Made by a program: the position numbers and the translations under genes. A stretch of DNA of 64,000 nucleotides from Pseudomonadota bacterium (GTDB lineage Bacteria; Pseudomonadota; Gammaproteobacteria; Burkholderiales; Burkholderiaceae_C). Every line of letters starts with the position of its first letter. Within the stretch, counting starts at the first letter, position 1. This document shows, in pieces, positions 17,542 to 25,898 of the stretch. Below the pieces are notes generated by a model, which was given only the letters and a program-made list of their open reading frames with translations, searched no databases and was not told where the DNA came from. The stretch lies in NCBI GenBank assembly GCA_018241225.1, contig JAFEEG010000044.1, positions 32,443 through 96,442 on the forward strand, given 5' to 3'.

Positions 17542-18423
17542 AGTTGCGTTGGAATTGAAATAGGTTGCTTCTCCATGGCCCGCGCGCAGGGCCTGGCGGG
17601 TTCGACGAGTCATAACTGTTCAAAGTTGATCGAGCCATCGTCGCGATGGATCGTGCATTCATGGAAGAAAGTGCGAAACCCCGCCTTGGCGAAGTTTTTA
17701 GGTAAGACAACTTACAGAGACGATGCGCGCGGGGATGGGCTTGTGCAGAGCTATCATCCGCGCCCTTGCAACGTCGTTCGAGGGTCTGCATGCGACGTGA
17801 GCCAGGGAGGAAAACAATGAAGAAACCGGTCAAGTCAAATGGTGCCGGGCGTTGCATGCGCCCGCTTCACCCGAAAGAGGGCGCGCGCGCCGAAGCGCCC
17901 TGCTGCGAACCACGCGGCCCCCAGGCATCGCCGTCACCCGCACTGAGCCTGCGCCCCAGTTAAGCCACCACCGTAGCGCCGCACGCCCGCGCCGCCACAC
18001 CCACTCTCCATCCTCGCGCCTGTATCTCGCCGACCGCTCGCCGTAAGCCGGTCGCGAGTGCCTGCCGCAAGCCTGTTCCGGCAACCGGCCGAAACGCCTC
18101 GGTTCTCGCATGTCTCGAACGATCAATTTCGCGCGGGCTCTTTGTGGCCCCGCCCTCCGCTGGGGCGAAGCCGTTGCCACCCTGATCCACATGGCGGGGT
18201 GCGCCATGTCGCCCGGCATCAGTTTCAGCCAAGGGCCGGCCTCATCGGGTGCCGGGGGCGCTGCCGCGCCGGCCGACGCCAATGGCGACCAGCCGCCGCC
18301 CGTGTGCGGACACCGGCCGGCGGACGAGGTCGTGGACTGGGTCCGCAGCGAGCGAGCCAAGCTCAGTGCCGAGCCGAGCCGAGCGTGGGAGCCGCCTGAG
18401 CCGCTTCGGCCAGCGCTTGCCGC
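17542..18423. other. Poorly coding interval with weak small ORFs
   Basis: About 880 bp without a convincing gene. The first 180 bp are less G/C-rich than the surroundings. It holds an inverted repeat GTAAG-ACAA-CTTAC at 17702-17715, a 48-codon ORF with a strong ribosome site at 17817, a GC hairpin with AGGGCGC/GCGCCCT arms near 17877-17902, and a marginal ORF at 18110. No tRNA, insertion-sequence ends or integrase fragments are seen. Confidence 0.5.
17817..17963 (+). CDS. Hypothetical 48-residue protein or gene remnant
   Basis: The ATG at 17817 has an excellent ribosome site (GGGAGG with A-rich spacing of six bases). The peptide starts MKKPVKSNGAGRCMRPLH and soon becomes Pro/Ala/Cys-rich. 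The strong initiation signal with a short unremarkable product could mark a real small basic protein or the surviving 5' end of a decayed gene. No family recognised. Confidence 0.3.
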   Translation: MKKPVKSNGAGRCMRPLHPKEGARAEAPCCEPRGPQASPSPALSLRPS

Positions 18424-18469
18424 TCAGCAAAGTGCCATCACCATCTCATGCCAGGCCATGCCGCCGTGA
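18110..18469 (+). CDS. Hypothetical protein, marginal
   Basis: A 119-codon frame starting MSRTINFARALCGPALRWGE. Third positions are mostly G or C through the middle (…CGHRPADEVVDWVRSERAKL), which is mildly coding-like, but there is no ribosome site. The last 46 bp run antisense over the end of the GNAT gene, where the sequence loses sense. No domain recognised. It may be spurious. Confidence 0.22.
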   Translation: MSRTINFARALCGPALRWGEAVATLIHMAGCAMSPGISFSQGPASSGAGGAAAPADANGDQPPPVCGHRPADEVVDWVRSERAKLSAEPSRAWEPPEPLRPALAAQQSAITISCQAMPP

Positions 18470-18918
18470 TCCGAGGCCGAGGGGCGGACATAGCGGTAGC
18501 CCAGCCGCTCGTAGAGCCCGACATGCCGCTGCTTGCACATGAGGTGGATGTTGTTCTTGCCCAGGCCGCGCATCTGTTCCACGAAGCGGCGCATCATCAG
18601 CGCCGAATGGCCTTGGCCTTGCAGCGCGGGGTCGATCGCCACCGACATGATCACCACCTCGGGCGCCTGCGCGTCGTGGCCCACCAGTTCCTTGAAGGCC
18701 TCGTCGGCCAGCACCACTTCGTAGGCGCAGCCGCTGTTGATGAAGCCGATGACCTGCCCGGCCAACTCCATCACCAGGAAGCCCTGCGGGTATTGCTCAA
18801 TGCGCGTGGCGATTTTTTCGCGCGTGGCGGCCTCGTCGCCTTCGTAGGCGGAGGTTTCGATCTGGAAGCAACGGTCGGCGTCGGAGGCGACGGCTTGGCG
18901 GAAGTTCGGGGTGGGCAT
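18424..18918 (-). CDS. GNAT-family N-acetyltransferase
   Basis: A 164-residue acetyltransferase. The acetyl-CoA-binding motif A is visible as IMSVAIDPALQGQGHSALMM (the Q/R-x-x-G-x-G/A element is QGQGHS), with motif B CKQRHVGLYERLGYRYV near the end. The start at 18918 (MPTPNFRQAVASDADRCFQI) is chosen because it matches the usual GNAT first strand and lies just after the FHA stop. It is 14 bp downstream of the FHA gene on the same strand, probably co-transcribed. Acceptor substrate unknown. Confidence 0.88.
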   Translation of the reverse strand: MPTPNFRQAVASDADRCFQIETSAYEGDEAATREKIATRIEQYPQGFLVMELAGQVIGFINSGCAYEVVLADEAFKELVGHDAQAPEVVIMSVAIDPALQGQGHSALMMRRFVEQMRGLGKNNIHLMCKQRHVGLYERLGYRYVRPSASDHGGMAWHEMVMALC

Positions 18919-18932
18919 GCCCCCGAGTGTGC

Positions 18933-19262
18933 CTAGTCTGCGAGCGCCAGTTCCTTGGGCAGCTCGAAGTTGGTGTGTCGCGTGAGGAAGCGGATGCTGC
19001 AGTCGCCGATGTGAATCACGTCGCCATGGTGCAGTGCCCACTGCTTGACCTGGTGGCCGTTGACCCGGGTGCCGTTGCTGCTGGCCAGGTCGATGAGCCA
19101 GGCGCTGCTTCCTTCGACGCGAATCTCCACATGGTGCCGGCTCACCCGGGGGTGGTCGATGCGGATGTCGTTGCTGGCGTCACGCCCGATGAGCGTGCGT
19201 TCTTCAGAAAGTTCGATTTGCCGCGGGGTGCTGTTCTTTCGCATCAGGAGCAATCGGGCCAT
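18933..19262 (-). CDS. FHA-domain protein
   Basis: A 109-residue protein that is almost wholly one forkhead-associated domain: LIGRDASNDIRIDHPRVSRH carries the phosphothreonine-contact residues (G-R, then S-R-H), then LIDLASSNGTRVNGHQV. The domain binds phosphothreonine peptides. The ATG at 19262 follows a GGAG eight bases upstream. No Ser/Thr kinase or phosphatase gene lies in the window, so its partner is elsewhere. It is probably in one transcript with the GNAT gene. Confidence 0.9.
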   Translation of the reverse strand: MARLLLMRKNSTPRQIELSEERTLIGRDASNDIRIDHPRVSRHHVEIRVEGSSAWLIDLASSNGTRVNGHQVKQWALHHGDVIHIGDCSIRFLTRHTNFELPKELALAD

Positions 19263-19298
19263 TCGTTGAACTCCAAGCGGGCATGTAGGTTTTTGTAC

Positions 19299-19312
19299 TA
19301 CAACAAATTGTA
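19299..19312. promoter_or_regulatory. A/T-rich inverted repeat in the FHA promoter region
   Basis: Inverted repeat TACAA-CAAA-TTGTA at 19299-19312 in the most A/T-rich part of the FHA upstream region. It is a candidate operator or promoter element. Only the symmetry and position are observed. Confidence 0.3.
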
Positions 19313-19362
19313 AACCAAAGGTTTCCAATTTGGCCCGGCGGGCATGTAAAGACAGCGCCTCG

Positions 19363-20165
19363 TCACCGAATCACCACAGAAAGCGTGGCGCCCGCGGGCA
19401 CGCGGATCACTTCCGAGTAGGACGACCCGTTCGATGCCCGCACCAGCGGCACGCTGCCGTAGCTCGCGATTTCCTGTGGCAACTGGGGCGGCACCTTGCG
19501 GCCCCATGCCCAATCCACCGGGTTGATCTGGACGAGCGAGATCTGCGCGTCGTGCCACGCTGGAAATCCGTATCCACCCGGCGCATCTGGCGGAAGCAGC
19601 GCACTGGCCGTGACGACGAATCGGCGGAATGCATGGCCGAAAGTGGACGAGGGCGTGGATGCACGTAGCGCCTGGTCCACCAGCACCTGCGAGTCGGAGT
19701 CGGCCTGCTGCGCACGGCCCAGGATGTCCTCGAAGAAGGCCGTGCCGTGCTGGCGCAGCAGGTAGCAGGCGAAGGTGCCGGCCACGCTGTAGCTCTCACA
19801 ATGCGCGTCGTAGCCGGTGCGATGACACCGCGGAGGCCTCGGGGTTGCCCGAGTCGTTGCTGAACACCAGGGTCACCTGCTGGCCATTGAGGCCGCGGAT
19901 GTACACCGGAACGTCCCGCGCGCCGGCGCTGCTGTTGGTCTTTTCCCCGATGCCCACGCCTTGCCCTGCGTACTGCGTGGGGCTCAGTGCCGCGCAGTTG
20001 ATGCAACTGGGGACCTCGCTGCTGGCCGGACGAGCCACCGCCGCCGCATGCAGTGAGCACGGCGCAGGCCATCAACACGGACTGGCCGCCCAGCGCGGCG
20101 GCAAGGAGGCGTCGGCGCGCGCGCAGGCGCCGGCCGCAGACGTGGACGGGAACCACTTCGAACAT
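19363..20165 (-). pseudogene. M30-like metallopeptidase lipoprotein, decayed remnant
   Basis: Three reading frames together give pieces of one secreted protein. The 5' piece has a lipoprotein signal ending in the lipobox LTAC followed by GGGGS. After a frame change near 20045 comes VPSCINCAALSPTQYAGQGV and VTLVFSNDSGNPEAS. After a second change near 19830 comes HRTGYDAHCESYSVAGTFAC and a tail ending in VPAGATLSVVIR. The ends resemble hyicolysin-like (M30) peptidases, but the central part with the HExxH zinc site is absent, so a large internal deletion accompanies the frameshifts. Family assignment is from memory of such tails and is moderate. Confidence 0.6.
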
Positions 20166-20217
20166 GAGGCCCGAAGTCTCATCGGCTGCCCCCGATCCGG
20201 TCGGGAGCCGGCCCCGG

Positions 20218-20235
20218 CTAGCTTAGCTAAGCTAG
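20218..20235. repeat. Perfect 18-bp palindrome with two CTAG sites
   Basis: CTAGCTTAG is followed directly by its reverse complement CTAAGCTAG, with no spacer. CTAG is usually scarce in bacterial DNA and the surroundings are G/C-rich, so this A/T-containing symmetry stands out. It covers the stop codon of the 49-residue lipoprotein gene. It could be a protein-binding site or a transcript hairpin; the function is unknown. Confidence 0.6.
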
Positions 20236-20381
20236 TGGTCGACCTTCTCGTACTGCTCGACCTGGCATTCCCAACTGCCGGGCTGCGTGGCGCAGACTGT
20301 GTAGCCGGGCGGCGGACGGTAACCGGTACATGCGCTCAGGAGCGAGGCGAGGAGCAGGGCGCCGAGGATTCTTGAAATCAT
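20232..20381 (-). CDS. Small lipoprotein, 49 residues
   Basis: A short ORF beginning MISRILGALLLASLLSACTG: a charged residue, a hydrophobic stretch and the lipobox LLSAC with Cys18, giving a mature peptide of about 32 residues with YRPPPGYTVCATQPGSWEC and a second Cys that could pair. It is on the opposite strand to the caspase-like gene, 82 bp from it, so the two share a divergent promoter region. No ortholog name known to me. Confidence 0.55.
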   Translation of the reverse strand: MISRILGALLLASLLSACTGYRPPPGYTVCATQPGSWECQVEQYEKVDH

Positions 20382-20462
20382 GGGCGGGATTCTGCGCCCC
20401 CTCTCTCGGCACTTGCCGGCGACGCGCTTGCAAGCTGCGTGCTGCCGACCGATATTGACGGC

Positions 20463-21935
20463 ATGACCACCTTCAGCAATGCCCCCGCGCCATACGGCCG
20501 GCCGGCGGTGCCGCGCCGCTGGGTGCGCAGGCCGCTGCTGGCACTTGCGGGCGCCGTGCTGTTGTTGTTGCTGCTTGCCGCCTTGCCGTTGGATGCGTGG
20601 GCCCAGGTGGGCGCCGGTGTCGACAAGCGCATTGCCCTGGTCATCGGCAATGCGCGCTACCCCAAGGCGCCCCTTGCCAACCCCGAGAACGATGCGCGCC
20701 TGATTGCCACGCGGCTGCGCGCACTGGGCTTCGAGGTGACCGACCAGTACAACCTGGGCGTGGTGCAGTTTCGGCGCGCGTTGCGCGACTTCGCACGGCG
20801 CGTTGCGCAGGACGACGCCATTGCGGTGCTGTACTACGCCGGCCACGGCGTGCAGATCGACGGGCGCAACTATCTGCTGCCGGTAGACGTCAACCTGCGC
20901 GACCAGGAAGAGGTGAAGGACGAGTCGGTGGACATCGACGAGCTGTTTATCGGCCGCATCGACAAGGTCGGGTCGTATCCGCGCATCGTCATCCTCGACG
21001 CCTGTCGCAACAACCCCTTTGCGGGCAAGACGCGCAACATCCGCTCGGCTGGCGGCCTGGCGGAAATGGGCGCGCGCGGCACCCTCATCGCCTTTGCCTC
21101 GGCGCCCGGCGCGGCAGCGGAAGACGGGCCCGACGGCGGCAACAGCGTCTACAGCAAGAGCCTGGCCGAGGAGATGACCGTGCCGGGCGTCGAGGTGGAG
21201 CAGATGTTCAAGAACGTACGCGTGCGGGTGCTGCGCGACACCAACGGGCGGCAGCTGCCGTGGGTCAACACATCGCTCACGTCGGATTTCAGCTTCAACC
21301 CGTCTGGTGGCGCGGGGCGGGTCGCCGCTGCGGCGGGTGCACGGCAGGGCAGTACATTGCGGCCGGCCGCGCAGCCACCCAAGGACATCGAGACTGCATT
21401 GGAGAATGCCCGACGCGAACAGCGTGACGCGCCAGTGGCGGCATCCGCCGCACTCTCGCCAGCCCCCGCCCCGTTGTCTCCGCCGGTTACCGCGCGGCCC
21501 GCCCAGCAGGTGGCCATTGCGGCGCCATCCAGCCCTTCGCCGCCATCACCACCACAAGCAATGACGGCAGCTGCGGGCTCGCAACGACAGAACCTTGCCC
21601 GCGATGAACTTCAGCAACTGCTAGTCGGCAAGTCGCACAGCTTCGAGGACGGCAACCCGCAGGAAGTGCAGCGCTGGGATATGCGCAGCAATGGGCTGGT
21701 CTACTACAACAGCCAGGCCGTTGGCCGCGCCGGCACCAACGGCGCGGGCCGCTGGGAACTCAAGGACGATGGCAGCCTGTGCGTGCGCTTCAATGCCGCG
21801 GCCCCGATGCAGCCCAATCAGGCACGCCGACCCGAAAGCGGCTGCTGGCAGTTTCATCGCGACGGACAGAAGCTGATTCGCACCACCAGCGTCGGCACGC
21901 CGGGGCTGCCGCAGGTGGAGATAACCGTGCGCTGA
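20463..21935 (+). CDS. Caspase-family (C14) protein with membrane anchor or signal and C-terminal extra domain
   Basis: A 490-residue protein. Residues 20-47 form a hydrophobic N-terminal segment (LLALAGAVLLLLLLAALPLD) ending AWA, so it is exported or membrane-anchored. The caspase-like domain spans about 54-290: KRIALVIGNARYP, the catalytic His128 in VLYYAGHGVQ, and Cys181 in ILDACRNNPF. Both dyad residues are present, so it should be active. A Pro/Ala-rich linker (about 300-380) leads to a C-terminal region of about 110 residues with W, C and G positions, ending LPQVEITVR, that may be a small beta-rich domain. Substrates of such bacterial orthocaspases are mostly unknown. ATG at 20463. Confidence 0.85.
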   Translation: MTTFSNAPAPYGRPAVPRRWVRRPLLALAGAVLLLLLLAALPLDAWAQVGAGVDKRIALVIGNARYPKAPLANPENDARLIATRLRALGFEVTDQYNLGVVQFRRALRDFARRVAQDDAIAVLYYAGHGVQIDGRNYLLPVDVNLRDQEEVKDESVDIDELFIGRIDKVGSYPRIVILDACRNNPFAGKTRNIRSAGGLAEMGARGTLIAFASAPGAAAEDGPDGGNSVYSKSLAEEMTVPGVEVEQMFKNVRVRVLRDTNGRQLPWVNTSLTSDFSFNPSGGAGRVAAAAGARQGSTLRPAAQPPKDIETALENARREQRDAPVAASAALSPAPAPLSPPVTARPAQQVAIAAPSSPSPPSPPQAMTAAAGSQRQNLARDELQQLLVGKSHSFEDGNPQEVQRWDMRSNGLVYYNSQAVGRAGTNGAGRWELKDDGSLCVRFNAAAPMQPNQARRPESGCWQFHRDGQKLIRTTSVGTPGLPQVEITVR

Positions 21936-22070
21936 AACAAGAAGATCTTGCGAGTGGCAAGACCACGATGACTTCGGGGCCATGAGGCAGTCAACCCCCG
22001 CATGAGCGTTGTTTGCCAGGATGGGCAGCCGTAGCTTGGCGGCCTGGCGACACCGCAGCAAGGAGTTGGT

Positions 22071-22358
22071 ATGCATGCCCATCATCCACTTCGCATAGTT
22101 GCACCCGCGCTGGCCCTGGGCCTGGCGCTGGCAAGCATGGCCGGCTGCAACGAACCGCAGCACCCGCCCAGTGCCATGGCCCTGGTGCAGGCCGCCTCCA
22201 ACCCCGATGGCGACGGCCAGCAGGCGAGCGCCGGCTTGACCGGCGGCTCGCTGCGCGAACAGTTCCAGATGTATTTCGGCGAGCGCTTTGCCGACCAGGA
22301 GCGCGAACTCGTGCAGCAGCGGCCGCAAGTGGCGCGGGCCGACGTGCCCACCTTCTGA
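22071..22358 (+). CDS. Hypothetical lipoprotein, 95 residues
   Basis: It starts MHAHHPLRIVAPALALGLAL and has the lipobox ASMAGC with Cys26. The mature part is short, polar and Gln/Ala-rich, with LREQFQMYFGERFADQEREL, which should form an amphipathic helix. AAGGAG at 22060-22065 gives a firm start at 22071. It follows the caspase-like gene by 135 bp on the same strand and ends 31 bp before the terminator at 22390. No family recognised. Confidence 0.7.
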   Translation: MHAHHPLRIVAPALALGLALASMAGCNEPQHPPSAMALVQAASNPDGDGQQASAGLTGGSLREQFQMYFGERFADQERELVQQRPQVARADVPTF

Positions 22359-22389
22359 TCGACGTGGTGTGACTTGCCGCGGGCGAAAA

Positions 22390-22415
22390 AAAAGCGCGGC
22401 TCGCGCCGCGCTTTT
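22390..22415. terminator. Bidirectional rho-independent terminator
   Basis: A perfect 11-bp stem, AAAAGCGCGGC against GCCGCGCTTTT, with the loop TCGC. The A run on one side and T run on the other let it work for the lipoprotein gene on the plus strand and gabD on the minus strand, which converge here. Confidence 0.88.
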
Positions 22416-22439
22416 CGTCTGCAGGCCTGAGTCGGTCGA

Positions 22440-23894
22440 TCAGACCGCCATGATCGACACGGCCTTGGCCACCAGGTAGGCCTCCATGGCCTCGGGGCCG
22501 CCTTCGGAGCCGTAGCCCGAATCCTTCACGCCGCCAAAGGGCATCTCGGGCGTGGGGGCGGCGGGCTGGTTGATCCACAGCATGCCCACTTCCACCTGGT
22601 GCGCCAGTTGGTGCGCGTTCTTGATGGACTGGGTGAAGGCGTAGCCGGCCAGGCCGTAGGGCAGGCGGTTGGCTTCGGCAATGGCCTCGTCCAGCGTGTC
22701 GAAGCCGCGGATGGCCGCGATGGGGCCGAAAGGTTCGTTGTTGAACACGTCGGCTTGCAGCGGCACTTCGTCCAGCACGGTGGGGGCGAAGAAGTTGCCC
22801 TCGGCGCCCACGCGCTCGCCGCCGGTCAGCACCTTGGCGCCGGTGGCGCGGGCGTCAGCCAGGATCTTGTCCATGGCGGCAATGCGGCGCGCATTGGCCA
22901 GCGGGCCCAGTGTGGTGCCTTCGGCCAGGCCGTCGCCGATCTTAAGCTTCTCGGTCTGCGCCGTCAGTGCCTTGGCGAACTCGGCGCGGATGCTGTTGTG
23001 CACCAGGAAGCGGGTGGGCGAGATGCACACCTGGCCGGCATTGCGGAACTTGGCTGCGCCGGCGGCCTTTACCGCCAGGGCGATGTCGGCATCGGCCGCG
23101 ACGATGACGGGGGCGTGGCCGCCCAGCTCCATGGTGGCGCGCTTCATGTGCTGGCCAGCCAGCGCAGCCAGCTGCTTGCCCACCGGGGTGGAGCCGGTGA
23201 AGGTCACCTTGCGGATGATCGGGTGCGGGATCAGGTAGCCCGAGATCTCGCCGGGGTTGCCATACACCAGACCGACCACACCGGCCGGAATTCCCGCGTC
23301 CACGAAGCACTGCAGCAGGGCGGCCGGCGAAGCTGGGGTTTCCTCAGGTGCCTTGCACAGGAAGGAGCAACCGCTGGCCAGCGCCGCGCCCAGCTTGCGC
23401 ACGATCTGGTTGATGGGGAAGTTCCAGGGCGTGAAGGCCGCCACCGGGCCCACAGGCTCCTTGATCACCAGCTGCTGCGCGGCCAGGTTGCGCGAGGGCA
23501 CGATGCGGCCATACACGCGGCGGCCTTCGTCGGCGAACCATTCGATGATGTCGGCCCCGGCGATCGATTCGCCGCGCGCTTCCACGAAGGGCTTGCCCTG
23601 TTCCTGCGTCAGGATGCGGCCGATGTCGGCAGCGCGCTCGCGCAGCAGGCCGGCAGCCTTGCGCATGATGGCGGCACGCTCGTGCGCCGGGGTCTTGCGC
23701 CAGACCTCGAAGCCCTTCTGCGCGGCTTCCAGGGCGCGGTCCAGGTCCGCGATGCCGGCATGGGCCACCTTGCCGATCACCTTGCCGGTGGCGGGGTTGA
23801 ACACGTCCAGCGTCTTGCCGCTGGACGCGTCGCACCATTCGTTGTTGATCAGCAGGCGGGTGTCGGGGTAGCTCGTCGTCGTTGTCGTCGTCAT
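22440..23894 (-). CDS. gabD: NAD(P)-dependent succinate-semialdehyde dehydrogenase
   Basis: A 484-residue aldehyde dehydrogenase, the usual GabD length. The substrate and cofactor sites are clear: [20 protein letters not shown], the catalytic Glu in [11 protein letters not shown] and the catalytic Cys in [12 protein letters not shown]. The C-P-T-R-F arrangement with an Arg four residues after the Cys-I-S-P stretch is the SSADH type. It oxidises succinate semialdehyde to succinate in GABA and related pathways. The N-terminus [13 protein letters not shown] comes from a run of ACG/ACA codons right after the start. It ends 25 bp from the shared terminator. Confidence 0.9.
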   Translation of the reverse strand: MTTTTTTSYPDTRLLINNEWCDASSGKTLDVFNPATGKVIGKVAHAGIADLDRALEAAQKGFEVWRKTPAHERAAIMRKAAGLLRERAADIGRILTQEQGKPFVEARGESIAGADIIEWFADEGRRVYGRIVPSRNLAAQQLVIKEPVGPVAAFTPWNFPINQIVRKLGAALASGCSFLCKAPEETPASPAALLQCFVDAGIPAGVVGLVYGNPGEISGYLIPHPIIRKVTFTGSTPVGKQLAALAGQHMKRATMELGGHAPVIVAADADIALAVKAAGAAKFRNAGQVCISPTRFLVHNSIRAEFAKALTAQTEKLKIGDGLAEGTTLGPLANARRIAAMDKILADARATGAKVLTGGERVGAEGNFFAPTVLDEVPLQADVFNNEPFGPIAAIRGFDTLDEAIAEANRLPYGLAGYAFTQSIKNAHQLAHQVEVGMLWINQPAAPTPEMPFGGVKDSGYGSEGGPEAMEAYLVAKAVSIMAV

Positions 23895-23927
23895 GCGATG
23901 GTCTCCAAGGTTGATCTGAAAAGAGGT

Positions 23928-24164
23928 TCAGGTTCCAGCCTGGCGAGCGCGTGCCTTGTTGCGCAGCGGTGCCAGCAGGGGCTTGAGTCCGTTGTGGTCG
24001 ATCTCGTGCATGAGTTGCAGGAGCCGGCCGATTTCACCCTTGGGAAAGCCCTCGCGCGCGAACCAGGTGAGGTAGTTGCCGGGCAGGTCGGCGATCAGGC
24101 AGCCCTTGTGCTTGCCAAAAGGCATCGCAAGGCTGACCAGACGTTCGAGGTCTTCCGGTTTCAT
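23928..24164 (-). CDS. DUF3820 family protein
   Basis: A 78-residue cytosolic protein matching DUF3820 throughout: MPFGKHKGCLIADLPGNYLT, WFAREGFPKGEIGRLLQLMH and EIDHNGLKPLL. The pattern MPFGK-x-K-G is also found fused to nucleases and exonucleases in other bacteria, hinting at a nucleic-acid role, but the function is unknown. The gene is 33 bp upstream of gabD and may be co-transcribed with it. Confidence 0.85.
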   Translation of the reverse strand: MKPEDLERLVSLAMPFGKHKGCLIADLPGNYLTWFAREGFPKGEIGRLLQLMHEIDHNGLKPLLAPLRNKARARQAGT

Positions 24165-24289
24165 CTCGAAAAGGGGAGAAAAAGGCGCGCGCAGTGGGGG
24201 CGGAAAGGGCGATCTCTGCCCACCATCATAGGCGGCCCGGCAAGGCCGCGTGGCCTGGGGGTTTGGCGGGACGGGCGCGGGTGCCCGGC

Positions 24290-24673
24290 TCAGGCCGCGG
24301 AGGCGGCGCCGTGCAGGGGGCGGCCCCAGCCCGGCGGCAGGCTGTGCAGCACGGCCTGCGCGTCCAGCGAACCGATGGGCACGCGGGTGTCGCCCGGTAT
24401 GCGCCCCTGGGCCAGCAGCGCCTCGTAGCGCAGTGCGCACACGCGCAGGAAGGAGGCGAAATTGCCCGCCAGCTCGCCGCGCGCGGCCACCAGCTCGTCG
24501 TAGAGCTTCTCGATCAGCTGCACCACGCCCATGCCGTCGCGGCGCGCGATTTCTTCCAGGACCTGCCAGAACAGGTTTTCCAGGCGGATGCTGGTCACCA
24601 CGCCGTGCAGGCGCACCGAACGGGTGCGGCTCTCGTAGCTTTGCGGATCGGCGCTGATGAAGACTTCGCACAT
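24290..24673 (-). CDS. Ribbon-helix-helix domain protein (RHH_4-like)
   Basis: A 127-residue protein. The N-terminal 60 residues look like a ribbon-helix-helix fold: SRTRSVRLHGVVTSIRLENL (beta-strand, then helix) and FWQVLEEIARRDGMGVVQLI. Such proteins bind DNA as dimers, though RHH_4 members are little studied. AGGAGA precedes the ATG at 24673. It lies between the PfpI-type gene and the DUF3820 gene, all on the minus strand. Confidence 0.7.
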   Translation of the reverse strand: MCEVFISADPQSYESRTRSVRLHGVVTSIRLENLFWQVLEEIARRDGMGVVQLIEKLYDELVAARGELAGNFASFLRVCALRYEALLAQGRIPGDTRVPIGSLDAQAVLHSLPPGWGRPLHGAASAA

Positions 24674-24753
24674 GGGGCGTTCTCCTGGACTTGGGGGCGG
24701 GCTGCGCGCACTGTAGCGCGCTACGCTCGCCCTGCGACGACTGCGCCCGCCGG

Positions 24754-25332
24754 TCAGCCCTCGATGCGCGTGCCCAGCACCTTCAGGAACTGGCCGATCC
24801 AGGCCGGGTGCGCCGGCCAGGCAGGCGCGGTGACCAGGTTGCGGTCGGTCACGGCCTGATCGACCGCGATGCCCATGTACTCGGCGCCGGCCAGCTCCAC
24901 CTCGACCTGGCAGGCCGGGTAGGCCGACACCTTGCGGCCCTTGATGAGGCCGGTGGCCGCCAGCAGCTGCGCGCCGTGGCACACCGCGGCCAGGGGCTTG
25001 TCGGCCGCGAGGAAATGGCTGGCGATTTCGACCGCGCGGGCGTTCATGCGCAAGTACTCGGGCGCGCGGCCGCCGGGGATGACCAGGGCGTCGTAGCTTT
25101 CCGGGCGCACCTCGGCAAAGGTGGCGTTGAGCGTGAAGCGGTGGCCGGGCTTCTCGCTGTAGGTCTGTGCGCCTTCGAAATCATGGACGGCGGTGAAGAC
25201 CCAGTCGCCGGCCTTCTTGTCGGGCGCCACCGCGTGCACGGTGTGGCCCACGGCCTGCAGCGCCTGGAACGGCACCATGGTTTCGTAGTCTTCGGCGTAG
25301 TCGCCGCACAGCATCAGGATCTTGCGGGGCAT
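24754..25332 (-). CDS. DJ-1/PfpI family protein
   Basis: A 192-residue class I glutamine-amidotransferase-like fold. The nucleophile elbow is [19 protein letters not shown], preceded by [15 protein letters not shown] with the acidic partner region. Family members act as glyoxalase III, deglycase or cysteine peptidase-like proteins; which applies here is unclear. The start at 25332 ([15 protein letters not shown]) is supported by AAGGAG. It is divergent from the thioesterase gene. Confidence 0.88.
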   Translation of the reverse strand: MPRKILMLCGDYAEDYETMVPFQALQAVGHTVHAVAPDKKAGDWVFTAVHDFEGAQTYSEKPGHRFTLNATFAEVRPESYDALVIPGGRAPEYLRMNARAVEIASHFLAADKPLAAVCHGAQLLAATGLIKGRKVSAYPACQVEVELAGAEYMGIAVDQAVTDRNLVTAPAWPAHPAWIGQFLKVLGTRIEG

Positions 25333-25475
25333 GGATGTGTCTCCTTCTTCGATTGACAGCAATTGGCAGCGGGCGCGTACCCGCTGGGCGCATTGTTGGG
25401 AGGCACGTAGCATTGGTGGTAGCAATGGGCTGTGACAAACGCCGCCCGCCCTTGCGCCACCATCCAGAGGCACCC

Positions 25476-25898
25476 ATGAGAATCGAGATTCCCGAGAAGA
25501 AGAAGCTGGTCTTCGAGACGCACATCCCCATCCGCTGGGGCGACATGGATGCCATGGGGCACCTGAACAACGCCAGCTACTTTCGCTTTCTGGAGATCGG
25601 GCGCATCGACTGGATGCACTCCATCGACCGGCAGCCCACGCCCGAGGGCCAGGCCATGGTCATCGTCAATGCCTTCTGCAACTTCTACCGCCAGCTCGAA
25701 TATCCCGGCACGGTGCTGCTGAAGATGTACGTGAGCGACCCCGGCCGCACCACCTTCGAGAGCTGGGCCACCATGGCCCGCACCGATGCGCCTGAGGTGA
25801 TCTGCGCCGCCGGCGGCGCCACCACCATCTGGGTGGACGTCGCGAAGCAGAAGGCGCAGCCGCTGCCCGACTGGCTGCGCGCGCTGGTCAGCGACTGA
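25476..25898 (+). CDS. Acyl-CoA thioesterase, 4-hydroxybenzoyl-CoA thioesterase (YbgC-like) family
   Basis: A 140-residue single hot-dog domain. The family catalytic motif is [20 protein letters not shown], with the Asp of W-G-D-M-D as the catalytic acid. It hydrolyses acyl-CoA or aroyl-CoA esters in the cytosol. The ATG at 25476 gives [17 protein letters not shown]. Its last 11 bp overlap the 3' end of the convergent MFS gene. Confidence 0.88.
   Translation: MRIEIPEKKKLVFETHIPIRWGDMDAMGHLNNASYFRFLEIGRIDWMHSIDRQPTPEGQAMVIVNAFCNFYRQLEYPGTVLLKMYVSDPGRTTFESWATMARTDAPEVICAAGGATTIWVDVAKQKAQPLPDWLRALVSD

Noticed and set aside
17575-17820. Plus-strand 81-codon frame in the weak interval
   Set aside because: No ribosome site, mixed codon use and no recognisable features.
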